A stretch of DNA of 64,000 nucleotides from JAGQKC01 sp965223675 (GCA_965223675.1 OZ245013.1:2170001-2234000); one strand, 5' to 3'; numbered from the stretch's first letter, positions 36,456 through 44,447 are shown. Translations and numbers: made by a program. The notes: generated by a model from the sequence alone, not told the origin.

Positions 36456-36907
36456 GAGAAAGAACCATCTGCCTGCAGATTTCTTTTTCACTTTTGGATG
36501 CCAAGGAAGCTACTCGTTCAAACTTAGGTTTTGATATGGTGAAGGCTTTGGGACTTACAGCTCCCTTGGCCTTCACCCAGGTTTCTCATAACGAATACTC
36601 TCATCTGACCCGCTAACCTTGTAAATGCAGACCAGAGCAACTGCTAAATAGACTTAATTATCTAATATAAAATACTTAATACCGTCAGATCCAGTTTTAT
36701 TAGGTTAACTAAATGATACCGTCGCAAGCCACGGGGAACAGCTAGATTTAGAAACAGGTTAAAGCGTCAGGAATCTTTTTGTTCATATAGGGAAGACGGA
36801 GCAATCCCGCGCTGGCCATTTGATCAAAATGGACGTCAAAGACAAAGGCTTGGCGAATGTTTCGATTGAGGGTAACGGCAAGGCACACACATTCAAAAAA
36901 CAGTAGC
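36456..36907. other. Convergent spacer, no gene seen
   Basis: This region lies between the 3' ends of the P460 gene and the EEP-fold gene. Besides hairpin repeat copy 3 it shows only short frames without features. Confidence 0.45.
36538..36577. repeat. Hairpin repeat H, copy 3
   Basis: GGTGAAGGC (36538-36546) pairs with GCCTTCACC (36569-36577). The loop TTTGGGACTTACAGCTCCCTTG is a diverged version of the copy 1 loop. About 60 bp to its left also resembles the sequence left of copy 1, so the repeat unit may be longer than the hairpin. Confidence 0.55.
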
Positions 36908-37840
36908 TCAGTGCTGTGATATTTGTACCGCTGGCGGGTAGATGATGACGGACAGGGCATTGTGATCGCTGAGCACGCTCTTCAACGGGAGAGTTTTCGG
37001 GTTTTCTACTGTGATATTTCTGACTGCAATCAAATCAGGGCCGTTATGAAGCACGAGAGTGAGACCGTTCGATTCAAGAAATTCCTTTAAAATCTTTTCA
37101 TCCTGTTTCTCCCGATCGGGTCTGAGGTTTGCGTCTATCCCGATGAACAATGGAACATCGTCTGGGACAAACTGCTTGAACACGGTGGTGATCTGACGAA
37201 ATTGGAGAACACGCGCTTCAATACTCTCCTGCCCGCGGCCAGCGTCCATATGGGTGTTGAGCACCCAAAAATTCTTGAATTTGACGAGCTGTAATCCCTT
37301 CGAAAAAAAATTATCGGCTTTATTGAGTTTCGTGTTCCATCCAGCGAATGCCTCATACGGTTCGGCAAGGACCAATTCAGGTTCTTCTCTCGCCAGCATC
37401 AATAACCCGGGGCTCAAACAAATTTCACAAAAGACTCGTAAGGGCCACCAGTCCCCCCCGCCGCCCTCTTGAAAGAGAGGATGATCAGCCCATGCATGTT
37501 GTGTGTGGCGAGCTATTTGTGCGGGACGAACGAAGGCTTCTTGAAACAGCACCAGATCATACGGCTTGGCCAAGTCAGCTATACAAACGACTTCCTCTTC
37601 AGTATGGCCTCCTTTTGAAACGTTGGGCTCACCAAGAAGACGGTCATGAATGTTGAAGACCAGGACATTCAGACCGTTCGGTACCGTTGAATCTGGAAGT
37701 ATCGATGCATCGATACCCGACTGTTGTTGCCACGTGGTTTGACATGTTTCAGTCAGTGTCGGTTTCGTTTCAAATTGCCCTGCACAAGCACTGATTGCCA
37801 GCCATACCAGTATAGACAGCATGACCGGCCTGAACCGCAT
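36908..37840 (-). CDS. Exported endonuclease/exonuclease/phosphatase (EEP)-fold lipoprotein
   Basis: This 310-residue protein (from ATG 37840; the frame also opens 10 codons earlier) has a signal peptide ending in a lipobox (AISA-C). The mature part shows the metal-dependent hydrolase motifs of the DNase I/sphingomyelinase fold in order: LVFNIHDR, LFQEAF, NTHMDAG, IDANLRP and SDHNAL. Members cut DNA, phospholipids or phosphoinositides. The substrate cannot be read here, but a secreted form suggests a phosphodiesterase acting outside the cytoplasm. Confidence 0.85.
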   Translation of the reverse strand: MRFRPVMLSILVWLAISACAGQFETKPTLTETCQTTWQQQSGIDASILPDSTVPNGLNVLVFNIHDRLLGEPNVSKGGHTEEEVVCIADLAKPYDLVLFQEAFVRPAQIARHTQHAWADHPLFQEGGGGDWWPLRVFCEICLSPGLLMLAREEPELVLAEPYEAFAGWNTKLNKADNFFSKGLQLVKFKNFWVLNTHMDAGRGQESIEARVLQFRQITTVFKQFVPDDVPLFIGIDANLRPDREKQDEKILKEFLESNGLTLVLHNGPDLIAVRNITVENPKTLPLKSVLSDHNALSVIIYPPAVQISQH

Positions 37841-38108
37841 GGTGAAAATTTGGAAGAGGGCGACGAACAATGGCCTTTGTCTTAACTCAGACGGGAGAAA
37901 TTCAATAGAACGAGCGGCACGTGTGTGAACCGCTTGCTGCTCATGTGGTATTCGAGAAACGAAGCCATGACATATACTTCAATTATTTTGTCATGTAATC
38001 GGACTATAAACAACCTGCATCATTGTTCTCCTTAGACGCCCTCAAAATTTTTCCATGTGAGCCCATCGCAAAGACCATCTAAATGAAAAATGTCCTGAAC
38101 TACCCCGT

Positions 38109-38849
38109 TCACAGTTTATTCGCGTAAGGGTCAACGAAATGGACATCGTTGTATCGATCTTTATGCCGCAGCCATTCCATGCCGTAACTGAACTCGGCTT
38201 CATCACGGCCTTTCGGTACGATGTCGAGCAAATGATACGCGCCGATGAACATGTCGAGACCACGAGCATACGAGGAGTAGGCGTGAAAAATATTTCCAGA
38301 TTTATCCTTGAAAAATACGCTGATGCCAGGACCCTCATTCACAGGGAAGAACTGCCTCTCGTAGTTGTAATAGACCTGCTGCCTTTCTATATCCTCTATC
38401 TTAAACGATGCCTGATAGTCCCAATTAAATTCACTATTCAATGAAGACAGCCACTTAAAATTCCATCCCATTCGTTTCTTAAACGTCTCCAGCTTTGCCA
38501 ATGGAGCACGAGACACGGTCACCATAGTGACATCGCGATGGTTCAAGTGAATAATCGATCGGTCGTAATGGTCTGCGAGGAACGAACAGGACTTGCAGCC
38601 TTCATCCCACTCGGGATCGAACATGAAATGGTAGATGATGAGTTGGCTTCGTCCATCAAACAGATCTGTCAATTTCTCCTTGCCGGTTGGCCCATCGAAT
38701 TCATACTCCTTTTCAACCTTTTCCCAAGGCAGATCTCGACGTTGTTGAGTCAATTCGTCGCGCTGTTGAGTAAATTGTTTCTCTTTTGCCAGCAACTTCT
38801 TGCGTGCAACAATCCATTCTTGATGCGAGACGACCGTGTGATTAGCCAT
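38109..38849 (-). CDS. DUF899 thioredoxin-like protein
   Basis: This 246-residue cytoplasmic protein has YEFDGPTGKEKLTDLFDGRS, HFMFDPEWDEGCKSCSFLAD and DVTMVTVSRAPLAKLETFKK, the standard DUF899 (predicted dithiol-disulfide oxidoreductase) blocks. The CKSC pair sits in a thioredoxin-like position. AGGAGG just upstream sets the start at 38849 even though the frame opens earlier. It lies 79 bp after the SnoaL-like gene on the same strand, so both are probably transcribed from the ECF42-type promoter at 39413-39439. Confidence 0.88.
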   Translation of the reverse strand: MANHTVVSHQEWIVARKKLLAKEKQFTQQRDELTQQRRDLPWEKVEKEYEFDGPTGKEKLTDLFDGRSQLIIYHFMFDPEWDEGCKSCSFLADHYDRSIIHLNHRDVTMVTVSRAPLAKLETFKKRMGWNFKWLSSLNSEFNWDYQASFKIEDIERQQVYYNYERQFFPVNEGPGISVFFKDKSGNIFHAYSSYARGLDMFIGAYHLLDIVPKGRDEAEFSYGMEWLRHKDRYNDVHFVDPYANKL

Positions 38850-38928
38850 GCCGTTTCCCTCCTTTTCTATGCCCAAGCATCTCCCAGGCCAAGCAACCCA
38901 GGGGACACGCTGTATTCCGCCCGATTGC

Positions 38929-39306
38929 CTAACTGCAGTCACCCATCGTGTAGAAAAACTCTTCTTTTGTAATTTTTCCATTCTCGACTGTGAACAGTCC
39001 CATTTCTTCCATGGTCATACGCTTACCCGTGTGCTTCGGCGTCACATCAAATTTAAAATGCACGATGAACTGGTTCCCGTTTGGAAATGGCCCATTAACC
39101 TCGCCTCCGTGAACTTCGTGGTTTTCAACCCACCACGTATTTTTTCCTTTAATGGCCTCAATGCCTTTTTGAGTCTGATCCATTCCAGGCATGGCCATGG
39201 CCTCAACACTCACAATGTCAGGACTATACAGCTTCTCGATAGCTTCCTGGTTCTTTCCCTGCTTGCACAACTGAACTAGTTCCTTCCCGATTTCTGAAGC
39301 CGACAT
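38929..39306 (-). CDS. SnoaL-like (NTF2-fold) protein
   Basis: This 125-residue single-domain protein has the NTF2/ketosteroid-isomerase-like pattern: LVQLCKQGKNQEAIEKLYSP, MDQTQKGIEAIKGKNTWWVE, NQFIVHFKFDVTPKHTGKRM. It could be a small-molecule-binding protein or enzyme; catalytic residues are not defined. A perfect AAGGAGG precedes the ATG. It is the first gene after an ECF42-like promoter and is followed by a DUF899 gene. Small proteins of unknown function next to such promoters are typical of ECF42 regulons. Confidence 0.8.
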   Translation of the reverse strand: MSASEIGKELVQLCKQGKNQEAIEKLYSPDIVSVEAMAMPGMDQTQKGIEAIKGKNTWWVENHEVHGGEVNGPFPNGNQFIVHFKFDVTPKHTGKRMTMEEMGLFTVENGKITKEEFFYTMGDCS

Positions 39307-39402
39307 GATAAGGCCTCCTTAATGAGAGTATGGATAAAATAGAACTCATGAAATTTTTTCAGGGCCATAGTCATGATGAACCGTCAATTCACTATGTGAT
39401 TT

Positions 39403-39414
39403 TCACTATAGTGA
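39403..39414. promoter_or_regulatory. Palindrome TCACTATAGTGA overlapping the SnoaL promoter
   Basis: This perfect 12-bp palindrome overlaps the CGTC -10 box of the ECF42-like promoter. A near copy (TCACTATGTGA) is at 39389-39399. Position and spacing suit an operator, but the site is absent from the otherwise similar second promoter. Confidence 0.35.
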
Positions 39415-39439
39415 CGAATGGTCAAGACCCGAATCGACA
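39413..39439 (-). promoter_or_regulatory. ECF42-type promoter upstream of the SnoaL-DUF899 pair
   Basis: Read on the minus strand, TGTCGA (39434-39439) is followed by exactly 17 bp and then CGTC (39413-39416). This is the -35/-10 pattern described for ECF42 sigma factors (TGTCGA and CGA/TC). The -10 box lies about 106 bp before the SnoaL ATG. A second site with the same spacing and shared flanks is at 39660-39686. Confidence 0.6.
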
Positions 39440-39507
39440 TGTGATGGATAAAAATTCCTGACGCAGACTGCTCGGCATCGTAACGGCCATCGGATCAATC
39501 CTAAAAT

Positions 39508-39630
39508 CTATTCCAATACTTGGACAAGACGCTGTTTGAGAAAATTCTGGTCGGCGCTGTTGTCTGTTAACTCGAGCGCGCGTTGGTAGGCCGCAGCCAA
39601 GTCCTCCTTGTACGTGGTGTAAAGCGCCAT
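39508..39630 (-). pseudogene. Remnant of an ECF42-type sigma factor (C-terminal TPR end)
   Basis: The frame encodes 40 residues: MALYTTYKEDLAAAYQRALE and then LTDNSADQNFLKQRLVQVLE. It closely follows the C-terminal end of COG4941/DUF6596 sigma factors (a pattern of LYHA..ADL, AYxxALxLTxNxAExxFLxxRL), but about ten residues appear to be missing after ADL and everything upstream (sigma2, sigma4, most of the TPR part) is gone. It sits 30 bp downstream of an intact ECF42-like promoter. It may be dead or may encode a tiny leftover protein. Confidence 0.5.
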
Positions 39631-39659
39631 CTTTTGTGGCTTTCCACTATAAGATATAA

Positions 39660-39686
39660 GACGAATGGTAAACCTCTAAATCGACA
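39660..39686 (-). promoter_or_regulatory. Second ECF42-type promoter, before the sigma-factor remnant
   Basis: On the minus strand, TGTCGA (39681-39686), 17 bp, then CGTC (39660-39663). The spacer shares TACCATT next to the -10 box with the other copy (GACCATT), and the flanks show that the two promoters are related. Its downstream ATG is 30 bp away, as expected for an autoregulated sigma gene. Confidence 0.55.
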
Positions 39687-39935
39687 TTGGGCAATACCAA
39701 TCGCATACATGCAATTTGAAGTATTTCAGCTAATCGCTAATGAGTTGAAGCGAGAAGCAGAAAAGAGAGTTTACCCTATTATTCGCTGTCACAGAGTCAG
39801 GCAGAGTGCTACAATATATCCAAAACCCCATCCGCTCCAAAGTCATGCATGATCGAGCGTAACAAGGACAAGATTAGTTTGAACTCCCATTTACATTCGC
39901 TACGCCTATTTCACTTTTAAAAGGGAGGGAGCCTC
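39687..39935. other. Divergent spacer, no gene seen
   Basis: This spacer lies between the sigma-factor remnant and the CBS gene. A strong ribosome-binding site (AAGGGAGGGAG, about 39919-39929) serves the CBS gene. Nothing else was recognised. Confidence 0.4.
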
Positions 39936-40352
39936 ATGTCAGACTTAGCTGAAATCATGAAAAAAAACGTGAAATCCATCTCAGCTGATCAACCACTCAT
40001 CATGGCGGCTCGTCAAATGCGTGATGAACGGATAGGTTCTCTATTCGTGGAAAACCATGATGTCTACGTAGGTGTTCTGACAGAAACGGATATTGTGCGG
40101 AAAGCCGCAGCCGAAGGAAAAGATCTTTCCACGGTCTCTGTAGAGTCTGTGATGACTCACCCGATAGTGAGCATAGAATCGACACAAACTATACGGAATG
40201 CTAGTGATATGATGGGCGAACACGGAATTCGTCATTTGGCAGTCAGTGAAGCCGGGAAAGTTGTCGGGATCGTCTCTGTTCGAGACCTACTCCTACATTA
40301 TAAAAGTTACGCCGAACCCAGTTACTCTGAGCCAAATATTACGCAAGATTAA
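39936..40352 (+). CDS. Two-CBS-domain protein
   Basis: This 138-residue cytoplasmic protein consists of one Bateman module. The first CBS motif spans MKKNVKSISADQPLIMAARQ through VGVLTETDIVRKA; the second spans MTHPIVSIESTQTIRNASDM through VGIVSVRDLLLHY. Such stand-alone modules sense adenine nucleotides or similar ligands and bind partner proteins; the partner is not evident. A strong intrinsic terminator follows 58 bp after the stop, so it is monocistronic. Confidence 0.92.
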   Translation: MSDLAEIMKKNVKSISADQPLIMAARQMRDERIGSLFVENHDVYVGVLTETDIVRKAAAEGKDLSTVSVESVMTHPIVSIESTQTIRNASDMMGEHGIRHLAVSEAGKVVGIVSVRDLLLHYKSYAEPSYSEPNITQD

Positions 40353-40410
40353 TTCCTGATAGAAATCGATTCAGAAACATATTGACAATCAAGAGCATGA
40401 TCTATCCTTG

Positions 40411-40442
40411 AAAGCCTCTCACCCTTGTGTGAGAGGCTTTTC
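40411..40442 (+). terminator. Intrinsic terminator of the CBS gene
   Basis: AAAGCCTCTCAC (40411-40422) pairs perfectly with GTGAGAGGCTTT (40429-40440) around a 6-base loop and runs into TTTTCC. The A-run on the left makes it usable from either strand. Confidence 0.88.
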
Positions 40443-40687
40443 CTTTCTAGTTTCTGACTAGCGGTGTCCTGCTGATTGTTTCAATCAATTTTAACTTTTT
40501 CTAAGGGCCGTTCTATCTTTTTTGACGTAATTTATTGTCGCCTTTTTTTACTTCACAGTTACGAAACTTTTGACATGTTTTTATTTACAAAATAACAGAA
40601 ATGTAGTATACGTATGCATCGGTTGGTTTTTCTGCTATTTATGGTACATATAATCATTACTTCATTATCCACATTAGGAGGCTACGT

Positions 40688-41053
40688 ATGAAGACATTGC
40701 CCATGACCTTGCGAGTTACCCTCATGATCGGTACGCTTATGCTTCTTCTCAACGGCTGTCAACACGGACCTATGGCGATGTCAGGAGCCGCCTCAAATCC
40801 TCACGTTGCCGAGGCTATGACACATACACAAGAAGCTATTGACCATGGCGAAATGGGACATGCTGATGCCCTGGTGACTCATGCCAATGCCTCGTTGAAA
40901 CATGCTCAAGCAGCACAACAAGAAATCAACAACCCTCATTTAGACGCAGGGATTGCTGAGCTGAGGGAAGCCATTTCCCATGGAGAACAAGGCCATGCCG
41001 ATGTAGCCACCAAGCATGCCAAGAGTGCGCTGGGGCATTTTAAAGAAATTTAA
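40688..41053 (+). CDS. SmbP-like small metal-binding lipoprotein
   Basis: This 121-residue protein has a signal peptide with lipobox (LLLNG-C). The mature part is a helical, His-rich, quasi-repetitive domain: HVAEAMTHTQEAIDHGEMGH then ADALVTHANASLKHAQAAQQ, repeated as GIAELREAISHGEQGHADVA and TKHAKSALGH. This is the pattern of SmbP of Nitrosomonas europaea, a copper- and divalent-metal-binding periplasmic protein. The lipobox makes this version membrane-bound. AGGAGG precedes the ATG, and a strong terminator follows. It probably buffers metal in the periplasm. Confidence 0.88.
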   Translation: MKTLPMTLRVTLMIGTLMLLLNGCQHGPMAMSGAASNPHVAEAMTHTQEAIDHGEMGHADALVTHANASLKHAQAAQQEINNPHLDAGIAELREAISHGEQGHADVATKHAKSALGHFKEI

Positions 41054-41082
41054 TGACTGGTCGGTGAGATTAGAGAAGATAG

Positions 41083-41117
41083 AAAAAAGCGGATGAGTAT
41101 ACTCATCCGCTTTTTTT
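41083..41117 (+). terminator. Intrinsic terminator of the SmbP-like gene
   Basis: AGCGGATGAGTA and its inverse TACTCATCCGCT form a perfect 24-base palindrome (41089-41112), flanked by A-run and T-run (TTTTTTT to 41117). It can work in both directions and also serves the small minus-strand gene that converges on it. Confidence 0.9.
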
Positions 41118-41146
41118 CATAAAGAAAAGGGTTGAGTTTCTATATC

Positions 41147-41314
41147 TCAAACTGAAGGGCACGTTTGTCCAGCGATGAACTGCCGTTCCCAATCGGCTTT
41201 GACAAGCCATGCTGCTTCCACGGCATTTTCCATTTCCTTACGTGAAAGACCAGCTTCTACAGCTACTTTGCACATAGTCCTGAACGCATCAGAGATCTCC
41301 AAAGGATTTGTCAT
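41147..41314 (-). CDS. Small hypothetical protein (55 residues)
   Basis: From ATG 41314, with GGGAGCC upstream at a good distance, the frame encodes MTNPLEISDAFRTMCKVAVE then AGLSRKEMENAVEAAWLVKA and a short tail. It is helical and soluble with no known motif. It converges on the terminator shared with the SmbP-like gene, which supports a real transcript. I cannot name a family. Confidence 0.5.
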   Translation of the reverse strand: MTNPLEISDAFRTMCKVAVEAGLSRKEMENAVEAAWLVKADWERQFIAGQTCPSV

Positions 41315-42115
41315 AAGAAAGGCTCCCTTCTTAAGTTTTCTCAATGCTGCTTTTTTCGGGTAATCGCTCCCTGTCATTTAGTTGGAATTTGAGTGCCGGG
41401 TGAGAAGGTATGACAAGGTATGATTTTGATAAATTCTAAAAATATGACCTTGAGATCTATTTACAATTTAAAAGATCGAACCATATCCTTTGCACTGTTT
41501 TACTTAGGATAATCCAGACTTCTTAACTCAATGGATCATGCAATGTGTATTCCAATTTTGTTTCTTGAAAATTCGTTAAAAAATTCCAGAAGATAGGCAG
41601 AACACCTCGTAATGCTGGACCTAGAAATAACCGTAAGAGATGAAGGTTAAACCATACAAAAAACGTGATAAGTGTCAACTTTTTTTCCTCTTTCTTTCTT
41701 TGGATAGATAGGTGATTGCAAAAATTAAAAAGATCCACGTATTAATTGTATTTAAAAAGTAACATTTTAATCTTGTAGATACTCCAAAATGTGTCATACT
41801 TTCATGATCTTATACGACTACTTCTCATCAAGGATCGGCTAACTGCTATGAATGAGCAATTCTATTGTCTATGGAATGGACAGCTCCTCATACAAGAGCC
41901 TGACTCTCATCACGTGCTTTTAGAGTAAATTACTTGACATGACGTCGGCAATTTCTGGACGCATCAATTCAATACTTGTTCACCAGGATACTTGTTACGA
42001 GACAATGCAAACATCATGAACGAATATCTATAAGCCGGCGCTCATGCGCCAAAATTTTGATTATGGTTATAATATGCTCTATCGAACATTTCACCGTATT
42101 CAAAGGAGATAGTCT
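41315..42115. other. AT-rich intergenic region, no gene seen
   Basis: These 800 bp are very AT-rich. One minus-strand frame (41523-41738) is hydrophobic but has no good ribosome-binding site and its composition fits chance. AAAGGAGATA at about 42102-42111 serves the cytochrome c gene. No repeat family member was recognised. Confidence 0.45.
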
Positions 42116-42712
42116 TTGAAAAAATTCGCCGTGCTAGGAGTCCTCTGCCTTATTGTATTTTTCATTTTGACTATTTGGCTCTTACCAGGAGCTTTTAGCG
42201 CCAAGGGAAAACCATCGGAGCTCGAAATAACGTTGGCGAGGTTGGCCCGGCATTGGGCCACCCCTGTGAAATTTCGAAATGCAAAAAACCCCCTCCCGCT
42301 CCAGCCAGAAGTGCTAGCCGACGCCCTACATCACTTTGCCGATCATTGCGCGACCTGCCATGCTAATGACGGAAGCGGAAAAACGCCCATGGGGCCGAAC
42401 TTTTATCCTCCAGTGCCTGATCTCCGTGATGAGGTCATTCAGTCAATGTCGGATGGAGAATTATTCTATGTGATTCACTATGGTGTGAGATTTACAGGAA
42501 TGCCGGCGTGGGGAGATGGTGAACCCGAAAAGGATATGGAAAGCTGGCAACTCGTTCATTTTATCCGGCACCTTCCCGATATTACCCCTGAAGAAATTGC
42601 GAAGATGAAAACGATGAACCCCATGACTCAAACAGAACGCGAAGAGCAAAATGCATTGGATCGTTTCCTGGCTGGAGAAGAGTTCGAACCTTCTACGGAA
42701 CATCATCATTAA
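42116..42712 (+). CDS. Membrane-anchored monoheme cytochrome c
   Basis: This 198-residue protein starts with TTG, preceded by AAAGGAG. An uncleaved or cleavable N-terminal helix (FAVLGVLCLIVFFILTIWLL) leads to a class I cytochrome c domain: FADHCATCHANDGSGKTPMG with the CATCH heme site, and TGMPAWGD with the likely axial methionine. The tail is acidic and ends in EHHH. It would shuttle electrons in the periplasm. A 30-base hairpin separates it from the next gene, which is probably co-transcribed. Confidence 0.9.
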   Translation: MKKFAVLGVLCLIVFFILTIWLLPGAFSAKGKPSELEITLARLARHWATPVKFRNAKNPLPLQPEVLADALHHFADHCATCHANDGSGKTPMGPNFYPPVPDLRDEVIQSMSDGELFYVIHYGVRFTGMPAWGDGEPEKDMESWQLVHFIRHLPDITPEEIAKMKTMNPMTQTEREEQNALDRFLAGEEFEPSTEHHH

Positions 42713-42715
42713 TTT

Positions 42716-42745
42716 TTCAACCTAAACCGCTTGATTTAGGTTGAA
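42716..42745 (+). promoter_or_regulatory. Intercistronic hairpin after the cytochrome c gene
   Basis: TTCAACCTAAA (42716-42726) pairs perfectly with TTTAGGTTGAA (42735-42745) around an 8-base loop. No proper T-run follows (AC then AAAA), so it looks like a processing or mRNA-stabilising hairpin and only a weak terminator. Confidence 0.6.
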
Positions 42746-42760
42746 CAAAAGGGAGTTATT

Positions 42761-43072
42761 ATGACACGCTGGCTCACGATTTTCGTTTTTCTTTCTTTCC
42801 TTCTTACCTCATCATTGGTGTGGGCACATGGCGGTAACGACCATGTACTTGGAACCGTCACAGAAACGACTGAAGATCACATTATTGTGAAAACCCCAAA
42901 GGGTGAGTCCATATCTATTACGATTCATTCGAACACGAGTTTCCAACATAACGGCATCGCGACTAAGGATGCACGGCCACAAGTTGGTGACCGTCTTGTG
43001 GCGGAAGTGTCAAAAGATGGTGATCAGTTTGTTGGTAAAGAAATTCGATTTGCTACACCTAAGTCCAAATAG
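42761..43072 (+). CDS. Periplasmic DUF5666-like beta-barrel protein
   Basis: This 103-residue protein has a signal peptide (TIFVFLSFLLTSSLVWA, cleaved before HGGND). The mature part reads as a small all-beta barrel: VLGTVTETTEDHIIVKTPKG, SISITIHSNTSFQHNG, DRLVAEVSKDGDQFVGKEI. This is the DUF5666-like/OB pattern seen in periplasmic proteins of metal-handling gene groups. GGGAG precedes the ATG. Its place 49 bp after the cytochrome c gene suggests a shared transcript. Confidence 0.75.
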   Translation: MTRWLTIFVFLSFLLTSSLVWAHGGNDHVLGTVTETTEDHIIVKTPKGESISITIHSNTSFQHNGIATKDARPQVGDRLVAEVSKDGDQFVGKEIRFATPKSK

Positions 43073-43290
43073 GTCGCAATGGAAGCTCCTCTTTCCCTCT
43101 GATTAGTGACATGGGAAGGGGAGCTGTATATTATTTCCAAGTCTCGGCCATAACGACTTGCCATTATACTGAGAAATCGTTTTCCTTCACTCAAAGAAAT
43201 CCGATCATTCTGTAGCACCCGTCGGCACACGTCAGTAGACCACCCCTTCTTCACATCTTATACTGAGCTTCGTTTTTCCTGGTACGCGTG

Positions 43291-43385
43291 CTTTAGTCGA
43301 TTCTCATAACTTCCAAGGGTTGATGTCTTGAACACCGCGCAGAACGTCACGATGGCGAAAAGGAAAATTATTTGGATCGCTATAG
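43291..43385. mobile_element. MITE family 1, copy C
   Basis: This 95-bp element begins TTTAGTCGATTCTCATAAC and ends in the inverse AATTATTTGGATCGCTATAG. The right end differs from the family consensus by a one-base deletion. It lies in a gene-free stretch. Confidence 0.55.
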
Positions 43386-43468
43386 TCCTATCGCGATTCT
43401 CAAAACCGAGTATGCACTGAATGTCCTAAGAGTATGGAGTCAGTTCTCACGCTGTGCGTCTGACTTTT

Positions 43469-43579
43469 GGGGAAAGAGCAGCGAGGGGCCTTCCAAACCT
43501 ACTTTGCCAAGCTCTTTCCCAGTCTGTGGAGGACGATCGGGATGACGGACGGTACGCCTACCTCCCCTCATCCCGGTCC
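43469..43579. other. Two consecutive GC-rich hairpins, possible structured RNA or IS relic
   Basis: GGGAAAGAGC (43470-43479) pairs perfectly with GCTCTTTCCC (43511-43520). CGGGATGA (43538-43545) pairs with TCATCCCG (43568-43575), and outer GGAC/GTCC bases extend the second stem. The segment is more GC-rich than its surroundings. An open frame across it (43454-43648) has no family features, so a structural role is more likely than a coding one. Confidence 0.4.
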
Positions 43580-43917
43580 TTCATAGAGTTATTGCGAATC
43601 AGAAAAGAGGTCAGTTGCTCAAACGTGATGCTCCTCGCGAAACATTGACTGGGTGCAATCGAAAATTCTCGTACGGCAATAACTAAAAGATGGCATGTGA
43701 TTTTATATGATTTCCTTCGCGATCCGTATCAACTTCAAGGATTAGACATGTACGGATTGGCAATCATAGCAAATGAGTAATGAGAGAACATCAGCTATTT
43801 CATTGGATGTTCCCAGCGGTGCAATTCATTTAAACCGTACTTCTCAAACACTTTTATAGAAAGACATTTGACACTGTTTTTCCATTTATTTTCTGTTTCC
43901 AACAAAGGAGGATCGTG

Positions 43918-44412
43918 ATGCGGACTTATTTCGTTGGTTTAGGATTAGGGCTATTCCTTATCCTTGGGGGCGTCTCGTCAGCCCCGGCACTCCAATCAGG
44001 TGGCGTTGAGATTGGTGATCTGGAAACAGGTTCCGTCGTCGGCCAATCGTTTAAGGAGTTGGATGTGGACTTGGCATTCACCGCAGCCAAAGTTGCTGGA
44101 AGCGATGGTTGGTATCCGCCAGTTTCAGTCCTCAATCTCATTTCTCAAGGAACAGGGGGACGAGCCGGCCGCCCGGTGTTAATTAAGGTCTCCAACAAGC
44201 TAGAAAAAGATTACACATTTCATCTTTCAGCTGATTCAGCATTTGCTGGACCAACGTCTATGACCGCAAAGACCACATTGAAACCTGGCGAAACAAAGTA
44301 TATCGGTATTCCGACTAGTGACTTGACTTATGTGACAGCCAGCAACGTGTTGACCTACAGCAACCCAGGAGCCAATGGTGATCAAAAAGGACAATTAGTG
44401 ATCCTTCGGTAG
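43918..44412 (+). CDS. Exported beta-rich protein, possibly cupredoxin-like
   Basis: This 164-residue protein has a signal peptide (YFVGLGLGLFLILGGVSSAP, cleaved near PALQS). The mature part is beta-rich: RPVLIKVSNKLEKDYTFHLS, TTLKPGETKYIGIPTSDL, VTASNVLTYSNPGANGDQKG. The layout recalls the strand order of a cupredoxin/copper-resistance CopC-like sandwich, but I see no clear His/Cys/Met copper site, so the metal is doubtful. ATG 43918 is favoured over GTG 43915 by its spacing to AAGGAGG. A strong terminator follows. Confidence 0.65.
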   Translation: MRTYFVGLGLGLFLILGGVSSAPALQSGGVEIGDLETGSVVGQSFKELDVDLAFTAAKVAGSDGWYPPVSVLNLISQGTGGRAGRPVLIKVSNKLEKDYTFHLSADSAFAGPTSMTAKTTLKPGETKYIGIPTSDLTYVTASNVLTYSNPGANGDQKGQLVILR

Positions 44413-44447
44413 AACTTCTGATACTAACTTAGAAAACGATCGCGCTA

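Larger units (their letters stand above)
43073..43917. other. Long intergenic region holding repeats only
   Basis: These 845 bp contain MITE copy C and the two hairpins at 43469-43579. The remainder is AT-rich and gene-free up to AAGGAGG (43905-43911), the ribosome-binding site of the next gene. Confidence 0.45.

Noticed and set aside
40570..40598. TTGACA upstream of the SmbP-like gene as a promoter
   Set aside because: The hexamer 17 bp downstream (TAACAG) matches only half of the -10 consensus, so the call is too weak to list.
41523..41738. 71-codon hydrophobic frame on the minus strand
   Set aside because: Very AT-rich region, no ribosome-binding site, no recognisable family; hydrophobicity is expected from composition alone.
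43454..43648. 64-codon open frame in the hairpin region
   Set aside because: It has no ribosome-binding site or family motif, and its path follows the two hairpins; a structural explanation is better.
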